Shown piece after piece: positions 56,570 through 64,000 of a stretch of 64,000 nt of DNA; the stretch's first letter is position 1; every line of letters begins with the position of its first letter. The stretch covers positions 310,001-374,000 of the forward strand of contig JACCIC010000298.1 of NCBI GenBank assembly GCA_018907035.1. Reading direction: 5' to 3'. Under the pieces are notes generated by a model. That model saw nothing but the letters and a program-made list of their open reading frames with translations. It had not been told where the DNA came from and did no database searches. The position numbers and the translations under genes are program-made. Source of the DNA: Sycobia sp. Sy_11. Lineage: Eukaryota > Arthropoda > Insecta > Hymenoptera > Epichrysomallidae.

Positions 56570-56960
56570 TAACTAGCGCCTGTTGCTGTCGATGTGGGTA
56601 GGAAGGGCAGGGGGCAGGACTACAGCATGTGCTGCAGATTCTAAGTGTTTCCTTTGGACAGACGAAGACAATTCTGAAAGGCACCGGTATGTGAAGGTTC
56701 TGTATCCTGGCCATACTGTTGTGAGGGTCTATGGACGGAAGCTAAATAGTCACAGTTCTACAAACGAGCAGCCCCAGTGACTACTAACGATACAATGCGT
56801 AGCATTCATCAGGCTTACGAAGAATTGATGCCGCGAAAAGCAGTTAGTGGTAATAGACAACCTGTCTACTAGTGGACGAAAGAGATAGCTGATTTAAGAC
56901 CTACGTGCCTGCGCCTTAATATAAGTAAAATTTATTAGCAAGCTAATACTCGAAACGAAA
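56570..56960 (+). pseudogene. LINE (R1/LOA-like) ORF2 remnant
   Basis: In one frame from about 56,790: HQAYEELMPRKAVSGNRQPVY, a stop, WTKEIADLRPTCLRL. The NRQPVYWW-x-EI-x-LR pattern is typical of the segment between endonuclease and reverse transcriptase in R1-type LINEs. The stop replaces the first Trp. The preceding 200 bases are GC-richer and probably from the same element, but I could not read them with confidence. Confidence 0.6.
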
Positions 56961-57798
56961 TATTTTATAAATTCATTAAAATGGCTGCTGATAACTAAGA
57001 CGTTGAATCATTAAAGAATCCTACTTTAATTAAAAATCCTACATTGAATCATTAAAGAATCGCGTCGCATGGGAGACATATATTTACATCTGTCACGTAA
57101 TATAAAAAGACGATCACCCAACTGCCGCTACTTTAGATACAGGAGTCGCCTTCGATACTACTGTTTATAATACTTCCTGCTATTCAAGTAAATATTCTTA
57201 AGTGTATTGTTATGTAAAATAATGTAACGTAAAGTGATTGCTATATAAAATAAATATAAAATTTATTTTATTTGAAATATAAAGTTCAATTCATTTGATT
57301 TATGTTAGTAACATGATCATCACAGCTATAAGATGCATCTACAGTTTTACAAACATACGCGATCGCACACGCACTAGTTTATAAATATTGTACTGAATTT
57401 AGCAATAATCCAAATAGATTTCGTCATGTTTAAACTATATCTTCATTGGTATATAAAAAAGAGGGAGCTTATTTCGAGAGAAAATAGTTTCATTCCTCAT
57501 ATAAATAAAGCTCGAAATTTTAAAAACTAAATAATTGATTATAAATATTTGTAACGCTCCATCTCCGCTTTTCTTTTTGGTTGATCAGACCTTATTTTTC
57601 ATTTTAATTATTAGGGTTCGTTTGAAGAAACAGGAACGTATCGGGACTAGTAGATGGAATTTGAGGTGGTGGAAGAATTTGATGGTACTTTTTGAACTAT
57701 TAACAAAAAATATATTCTCTATGAAAGATTATACAGAAATAAATAAACAATAAAGCTAATTGACAATCGGGATTTTCTTGTGATTCTGTGCAACATAT
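56961..57798. other. No gene seen
   Basis: AT-rich. A 72-codon open frame at 57,535-57,753 has no recognised domain. Confidence 0.4.
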
Positions 57799-57800
57799 TA

Positions 57801-58524
57801 GGTTGTCAAATATCTCCCTTCCGCTTTTTTGCTCGTCATTCACTGCTTTATAAAAAGTGTTACAGTAGTTGGATTTACTTCAAATATGCGCCGTTTTGTT
57901 CGATAATTTGTTCCCATCTAGACGGCAACTTCATAATATCCCTCTCGTAGAAATCCCTCTCCTTATTTGCGAAGAACTCGGACCGCCACTTTTCACAAGT
58001 CTCTTTTGAGTCCAACTTTACACCTCCAAGGGCGTTCGACATGGACAAGACCAGGTGATAATCACTTGGAACTATGTCCGGGCTATATGGTAGATGCGAT
58101 AAAATCTCCCATCCCAACTCCCGTATCTTCTTACGAGTCATCAACGAAGTGTGTGGTCTGGCTTTATCCTGATGGAACACTACAGCCTTCCCGTTGGCCA
58201 ATTGCCCACGCTTCTGGTCGATAGCCTGCTTCAAGCGGTCCAGTTATTCACAGTAGATTGTAGAATTAAGCGTCTGGCCATATGGGAGCAGCTCATAGTG
58301 CATGATTCCCTTCCAATCCCACTAAACACACAGCGAAACCTTCCCGGCCGTCCATCCCGGCTTGGTCAATGTTTGGGACGGTCCACCAGCCTTAGACTAC
58401 GACCGTTTTCGCTTGATATTGTCATATGTGATCCATTTTTCGTCGCCAGTCACCATCCGCTTCAAAAATGGGTCGAGTTCGTTCCGTTCCAGCAGCACAT
58501 CGCAGGCGTTGATACGGTCCAGAA
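57801..58524 (-). mobile_element. Mariner-like element, 3' part
   Basis: The right end of the element on the minus strand is a terminal repeat reading GGTTGTCAAATATCTCCCTT (plus-strand orientation), directly next to a TA dinucleotide at 57,799-57,800, the mariner target. The transposase gene runs up from 57,875. The 5' end, including the DNA-binding domain and the other terminal repeat, is missing beyond about 58,524. Confidence 0.85.
57875..58524 (-). pseudogene. Mariner transposase, catalytic part
   Basis: Reading leftwards: NELDPFLKRMVTGDEKWITY with the first catalytic Asp, then PGWTAGKVSLCV, WDWKGIMHYELLPYGQT, and 58,234-57,875 with VVFHQDKARPHTSLMTRK (second Asp; the family usually has HQDNARPH) and LPYSPDIVPSDYHLVLS (third Asp). 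IMKLPSRWEQIIEQNGAYLK closes the protein just before the terminal repeat. Stops after WITYDNIKRKRS and after SLCV interrupt it. The D,D34D pattern is thus recognisable but the gene is dead. Confidence 0.88.
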
Positions 58525-58582
58525 CTTACTAAATTTGGTAGTGGGGATGGGTATGTATAGCTTAGAATATAAGGTTTAGTTT

Positions 58583-58918
58583 AGTCCCGGATGAGGAGCC
58601 GTAGTGAGCTCGAAACGTTGGACAAGTCTTCAATTAGGTAAGGGTGTTGGGGACAGTCAGACTGCACTTTACTAACAAAGAATTTTTTCAGCTAATATTT
58701 TATTTTCAGATTAGTCTACGGGGGTGAATGTAAACAAGGACATTCTGACTGTCATTATAATTTTAATTTAATTTTTAATTTAATTTTTTTTTTAATTTTT
58801 ATTTTATTTTTTTTATTTATTTTTATTTTTATAATATTTTTTATTTTTATTTTTATTTTATTTTTAGATTGAATTGATTGGACTGTAAGACCAATAAAAA
58901 AATATTTATTAATTTGTA
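58583..58918 (+). mobile_element. Repeat family F, copy 3
   Basis: GATGAGGAGCCGTAGTGAGC, TCGAAACGTTGGAC, AATTAGGTAAGGGTGTTGGG, TTCAGATTAGTCTACGG, ATTCTGACTGTCATTATAA and the end TTGGACTGTAAGACCAATAA with AATATTTATTAATTTG. It contains an extra T-rich low-complexity stretch at 58,760-58,865. A partial fourth copy lies near 59,160-59,270. Confidence 0.75.
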
Positions 58919-59449
58919 TATGGGCAGTCGACATAAGTACAATTCAATTGTATTAAAAAGTATGTTTTGATTGGCTGAATTTACATTTATTTAATTAGAA
59001 TTAAATTAAATAAAATAAAAAACAATAAAAACAATATTCTATTAGTAAAGCGCAACATTGTTTTTATTATTTTTATTTTATTTATTATTTTATTTTTTAT
59101 AATTAATTTTATTTTTACTTTTCAATTTTTAATATAATTTATTGTAGTAATAAGTTTGATTTCCGATTCTTCGGGGGTAAATATAAATAAGGATAATCTG
59201 ACTGTCATTATTTTAGCTATTATATTATATTATAAAGACATGAAGACTGTAAGACGGATAAAAGTATTTATTAATTTACATTTATTTAAATTAATATTAT
59301 TTTTAATACACATTTAATTTATTATGTTAAATATTATATGCTTAATTTATTTTATTCTTCTATTTGTTTACTATTTTTTAACGCATGTGTATTATTAGAT
59401 TTAGTTTTCTTGTTTTGTCGGCTATATCTATTTATCTTAATATAAAATA
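58919..59449. other. AT-rich spacer with a fragment of family F
   Basis: Only the short family F match (TTCGGGGGTAAATATAAATAA at about 59,170 and TGTAAGACGGATAAAAGTATT near 59,250) is recognisable. Confidence 0.45.
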
Positions 59450-60321
59450 CAGTCAGTCAAGTAAGAGCATGATCTACTTTACCGACAGGTAATGGAAGAT
59501 TTCGCTCTAGTTCCTTCGGGAACCGATAGAGGGAAGCTTTGTCCTTGATGCATTGTGAACAAAGATTCAGTTGTCGTTGAGCTTTTGCAAGAGAATAATG
59601 TTAACTCCATGAGTGCTAAGTCCGCATCGGGCTACGGGGCTGTGTTCATTTGCATCCACTCGAAAGGTCCCAAAATTTCACAATCAGCGGCTGCTAAATA
59701 TATGAGAAAGTCGCAGGCATGTGTACAGAAGTGGGTACAGCGATATAAATTGACTAAAAATGTCGATGATTTAACAGGAAAAGTGGAAAAAAAAGATGAA
59801 GAAACGATTGTGAATTTGTTTTCGCGGAATTCTACTTTAACACTGCGACAAGGACAAGCAAAATTAAAGGCAAAGGGTTTATATATATCCTAAGAAATTA
59901 TCTGAACCCAGCTTCACACTCACGGCCTGAAATAGCGCAACACAACTACTGAGTGGAAGACTCAATCTAGCATCGTTATATTGGATTGCCGGTCGCAGTC
60001 GCCCGATACCAACCCTATTGAAAATGTGTGGACATATATTAAACAGAAGCTTCGTGGAAGACGCACACATACTTTGAAGCAATTATCTTATCAAATTTGT
60101 CCAATCTGGAGATCCTTGTCACTAGAAAGCGCCTTCAGATTAGTAGAAAGAATGTCTCGGAGATGCCAGTCAATTATCGACACCGGTCGTAACTGGACAC
60201 ATTATTGACCGCATTGCATCATAGTTTGTAATGTCTAAATATATATATATATAAATATGAAAGTTTCAATAAATAAATTTTTTTTATAAATTAAAATGAC
60301 CGCGCTCTTACTTGACAGACA
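59450..60321 (+). mobile_element. Tc1-like transposon, internally deleted
   Basis: Terminal repeats CAGTCAGTCAAGTAAGAGC (59,450 on) and the complement of GCTCTTACTTGACAGACA (to 60,321) share the TCAAGTAAGAGC core. TA dinucleotides adjoin both ends (59,448-59,449 and 60,322-60,323), the Tc1 target duplication. About 870 bp remain, compared with 1.6 kb or more for a complete element, and the middle of the transposase is absent. Confidence 0.9.
59555..60208 (+). pseudogene. Tc1-like transposase, N- and C-terminal parts
   Basis: The first part (59,555-59,893) holds the helix-turn-helix domain (ISQSAAAKYMRKSQACVQKW, TLTLRQGQAKLKAKG). After a deletion near 59,895-59,950, the C-terminus resumes at about 59,960: SQSPDTNPIENVWTYIKQKL with the Glu of the DDE triad, LRGRRTHTLKQLSYQI, SRRCQSIIDTGRNWTHY and a stop at 60,206. 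The two catalytic Asp residues and the core between them are gone. The ends remain, so it could still be moved in trans by a related transposase. Confidence 0.9.
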
Positions 60322-62752
60322 TAGTTTAAATAATCAATTTATATCTCTTTACGTAACGCACATCAACTAAATATTTATTTTATATCAATCATAATTTTGT
60401 AACAATAATTTATTTAAATTACAGGTGTATTTATTACAAATACAATTTATTATTGCTTTTAAAACTTATATATTTTATTACTAATGTATTGTTTTTTTCA
60501 TACTTTGTTTTATAATACTTAAAATATTTACCAAATATTAATAATTTAAATGTGTTAGATTAATAATATAATCTATTTGAATACAATACTTTAAAACTTT
60601 TAGATCAGAAAATCGTTATCTAAAAATTGAAAAATTATAATAATAACCAATTGACATATTTAATGCAAGTCATATTACTTAGTCGATTGAATTAATTGAC
60701 AAAACTTTCACGCAATATATAAATCATTATTCAAATTTAGAATATAAGTGAATTACATTTCAATTTTAAAATAAAACCAAAGAAAATTACTTTAAATCTC
60801 TTTAAATTACTTTCTACGAAAGTATAAAATAAGGCAAGTATGATATATGCATATTCCTTATCATTTGAATCTTCTTCTTTTTAATGTTATAGATTTATCA
60901 ATAATGTATTGTATTTATATAAATGAAATGTTTCCCTAATTAGACTTCCCTAATTACACGTCAATATGCAATTCTTAAAAAAAATTATAGCCATAGATAG
61001 TAATAATATGACATTTGAGGATTATATTCAATTATTTCTAATTTAAATGAAAGTAAGAATTGAAATCAATTTTTACATAGGCAGGTATATGTAACATGCA
61101 TGACTACGAATTCGTACAAGTTTCGGAATTCAGGTTGGCTTAACAGTTTTTGTTAAAAATTTATTTTACTAATTAAATAACAGTATAAATTAAATATATT
61201 CATTTATTCCCTAAGAATAAAATGAGATATTAGAATTATATTCCATTATTTTTTATTTAAACAAAACAAAGTATTAAAATCGATGTTTGCATAGTCATGT
61301 ATAAGTAAATATACAGAATTATCAATTCGAGTAAGTTTCGAAAATATTATTTCTTATTATTGAATAAACAACTTGCATATTAAAAATGTGTCTTTCCACT
61401 CACTTATTTCTAATGTGGGAATACAGTACTATGAAAATATGATTTAAAAATTATTTTAACATGTGCTTTCAGGCGCATATTTGGAAAGTTTATGATAATT
61501 TAAATGTTTAAAAATTATGAGGAATTGTATCTTTTGCAAAATAGTACTCAAAATAAGCTAAAATCCCCAGACCATCTAATTAATTAAAATTAATTAATTG
61601 TAGGTTGAAAATATACGAATGTTGTTAATAAAACTTTGAATAATTTAATATATTTTTATTAACGTAAATACTTTATTTTATCAAAGAAACTTAAATATTC
61701 TATAACACCATCAATATGGATTTGTAGTCAACAAATAGTAAATGAATAGTTGAAAATTCGGTAACATAAAATTCTTTGAATTACATATCAGTCCATACTA
61801 GTAGTATAACATCAAATTCTTTACAATTCTTATCTATAAATGCATAATTGCTTAAATATTTAAAACTTTTATCGGTAAGTATAGTTAAATACGAAACAAG
61901 CAAGTGACTTCAGTAATATTTGTTGTCATTAAGATTTTTTCAATATGCATCAATTATGACCATTATTTCGTTATATTGACATTTTTAAAATAATTTATTG
62001 TCAGTAGATAAATTTATATTATTTTTCTTAAATTTTTTTGTTTTACTATCTTTTACTTAATATAATCTATCACGTTTTGGATCAGTACATTCTTTGTTGA
62101 AGAGCCAATAAAATTACTATATGTCAACATCATCATTACTAAGATCCGCAATTACATTTTTATAACATTGCAATTACTTTGTCATATAAATTTTCAGTAT
62201 TCTCACAAGTCTCTGTTATTCGTGATTTGATGGAAAGTACAATTTATTGAAACTGTAAGCTGATTTTCAAGTAAATCTAAAATGTTTTCAAATAATTTTT
62301 TTCATAAATGAATGCGATTATTGCAAGTGGTTTAAACTAATTTTAAACGATTTAAAAATTTGTTTAAGAGAGTCCAACGATTTCACATACTGGACAGTCT
62401 TCCAGTGTAATTTTATATGGGTAATTATTTTGAAAATAAAAAATGAAATAATTGAGTATCTACCATTAATATATTGTTGCTTGTACATGTATACGTATTT
62501 TCATTCTATAAAATTCTATAAATATCAAATAGTGATTTATTTATCAAATTTTGAATATACACTTTGTTTCATGATTTAGTCGTGGTTATATATTAATTTT
62601 GTATATTTATTTATGTATCACATTCTTTGTTTTGACTGACTAAAATAAAATCATATTGCCTCAAAGTTTAAATTTTATTGCACTAAGTTATATCATTATG
62701 CTCCTTTCATACTTGTTCCTTCTTGTAAGACCCTGCACATAGCTAAATGATT

Positions 62753-62754
<2 letters not shown>
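60322..62754. other. No gene seen; AT-rich
   Basis: About 2.4 kb without coding signature, terminal repeats or RNA genes that I can recognise. Confidence 0.5.

Positions 62755-62793
<39 letters not shown>
62755..62793. repeat. (TA)n microsatellite
   Basis: About 19 TA units. Confidence 0.96.
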
Positions 62794-62796
<3 letters not shown>

Positions 62797-63479
62797 GTGG
62801 GTTATTTGACAAGTACCGAGCCTCACCGCAAAGCAGTGCCACTATCGCAGCAGAAATACAATACAGTCCAGTATCTTCCTGTAAACGGTTATAGACGAAA
62901 TTGTAAATGGTGCAATAAATATGTGGAAAATAAATGACAAATGATCATAATAGTCTATATACATACATTAGATGTATACTTTTCAGAGATATATAAATGC
63001 CGATTAATATTATAAATGATATTTAGAGGATATATATGTTATTTATTATTCCAATACACTGTTTGTGTTTGGGATGAGCGCAGAACGAAACACATGTAAA
63101 CAAAGTAGATACAAGTATTGTTACTAAGAATTATTCGCTTTTATGTTAAATTAATAATTACTTTCTCTTTCTTTCACATTCATCTTGAAAATAATATCGT
63201 GTAAGCTTTCTGTATTAAACATAGCCAATTTATAATTATGATTTATGGACAAATAAATATATATATATGTGTCGCTATTTTTTTTCTCTGACTTGAAGCT
63301 ATTAGTGTAATAAAAAGGGAAACGGTAACACTGTAGGGACACTGACTTATTTATAAAAAAAAGGGAATTATGCAATGTTCATCAGAAAATAAAGGGTGTG
63401 GGACATTGATGTCATCATATAATGCCTGTTGATTTACCCTGCCAGATGTTGTCAGTAGCGTATTGCTATGCTACTGCGC
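62794..63479. other. No gene seen
   Basis: AT-rich. The 74-codon frame at 63,375-63,151 (minus) is anonymous. Confidence 0.4.
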
Positions 63480-63640
63480 ACCTCTACGCGCACAACTTAA
63501 AATAGACGCCGAAACTACTCGACCGATTGTCTTGAAATATTTTTAATTTTTAACCACAAATTCAATACGGTAAGGATTAGATGATAGACTATTTGTTTTT
63601 TCAAATTGAACAAAAGCAAAAAATAATGTCAAAATAGGTA
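63480..63640. repeat. Interspersed repeat family D, copy 2
   Basis: GACGCCGAAACTACTCGACC followed by GATTGTCTTGAAAT, then GGATTAGATGATAGACTATTT and an A-rich run, resembling 14,070-14,222. Confidence 0.55.
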
Positions 63641-63649
63641 ATTAGGTTA

Positions 63650-64000
63650 GCTTAGGTTGTAAGGGCTTGTGTTCTACCCTAGTCGGGCATTGCACTTACG
63701 CTCGGTGGCCCTAGCCCCACTGCGATACCGTATATTTCCCGAAGGATGGAGCAATAACCTATTTCTTCTCAGAGAAGCATTTCCATTTTCTCGCAAATTT
63801 AGCTAATATTCCAATATTCACACTTAATGCCTCATTTAGATCCTCCATGAAGCTTTGTCTTAACATTGTAGGCCTTTTGCTTCCTAAGGCTGGACATCGG
63901 CATAGCAAGTGGGTTATTGTTTCCTCCTCTTTGTGGCATTCTCTACAGGAATTATCAGACGCCTACCCCATCTTTGAGGTTGATGCCCATTGCACAGTGT
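63650..64000 (-). pseudogene. LINE ORF2 C-terminal remnant with CCHC zinc motif
   Basis: Minus strand from 64,000: SDNSCRECHKEEETITHLLC and RCPALGSKRP, a C-x2-C-x8-H-x2-C motif followed by CPAL, which is the usual C-terminal zinc motif of Jockey/I/R1-type LINE proteins. LRQSFMEDLNEALSVNIG follows. A stop lies just before the motif. The rest of the element would lie to the right of the window. Confidence 0.72.

Overview
The window looks like one stretch of an insect nuclear genome, possibly from a hymenopteran such as an ant, although that order is only an inference. It is AT-rich, full of (TA)n, (GA)n and (CT)n microsatellites, and packed with decayed GC-richer transposable elements (Ty3/Gypsy, Bel/Pao, mariner, Tc1, LINE, a tRNA-derived SINE). 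Operon-like gene packing is absent. The only host gene I can support is a roundabout (Robo) family axon-guidance receptor. All identities are read by eye from translated motifs; no alignment or database search was run.

Host gene: a 61-base exon at 12,097-12,157 (+) encodes a signal-peptide-like start and ends at a GTAAGC donor in phase 1. An exon at 54,625-54,927 (+) encodes a complete Robo-type first immunoglobulin domain with phase-1 borders on both sides. The two phases fit and join at a glycine codon. If they belong together, the intron between them is about 42.5 kb and holds most of the transposon content of the window. The remaining Ig, fibronectin, transmembrane and cytoplasmic exons would lie beyond the right edge.

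Layout: 1-952 broken Gypsy-1 (+); 2.74-3.33 kb recent 296-bp tandem duplication; 3.68-7.03 kb broken Bel/Pao-1 (-) with LTR and primer-binding site; 7-11 kb AT-rich without genes; 11.1-12.1 kb candidate promoter zone of the Robo gene; 15.7-17.0 kb repeat family B containing a doubled tRNA-SINE; 17.4-18.1 kb 60-bp minisatellite; 18.37-19.40 and 28.25-29.31 kb a pair of direct ~1-kb LTR-like repeats around Gypsy-2 (-, 21.8-26.2 kb); 29.3-31.7 kb nested repeats of families C, F and B; 32.2-39.7 kb Gypsy-3 (+) with LTRs and a clear PBS; 39.9-45.3 kb Gypsy-4 (+); 45.4-48.1 kb mariner end, solo LTR, Bel/Pao-2 (-) and inverted family C; 48.9-51.7 kb minisatellite, families B and C and a 1.3-kb LTR-like insert; 52.55-53.33 kb a less AT-rich island; 54.6 kb Robo Ig1 exon; 56.2-57 kb unknown ORF and LINE remnant; 57.8-58.5 kb mariner (-); 59.45-60.32 kb internally deleted Tc1-like element (+); 63.65-64.0 kb LINE tail (-).

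Every retroelement reading frame I checked is broken by stops, frameshifts or deletions, so I see no intact autonomous element. I found no convincing new biochemical system. The most interesting items are the phase-matched split Robo gene, the doubled SINE, the 14-bp target duplication with an empty site elsewhere in the window, the 60-bp minisatellite that sits beside family B ends at two loci, and a long G-poor low-complexity block.
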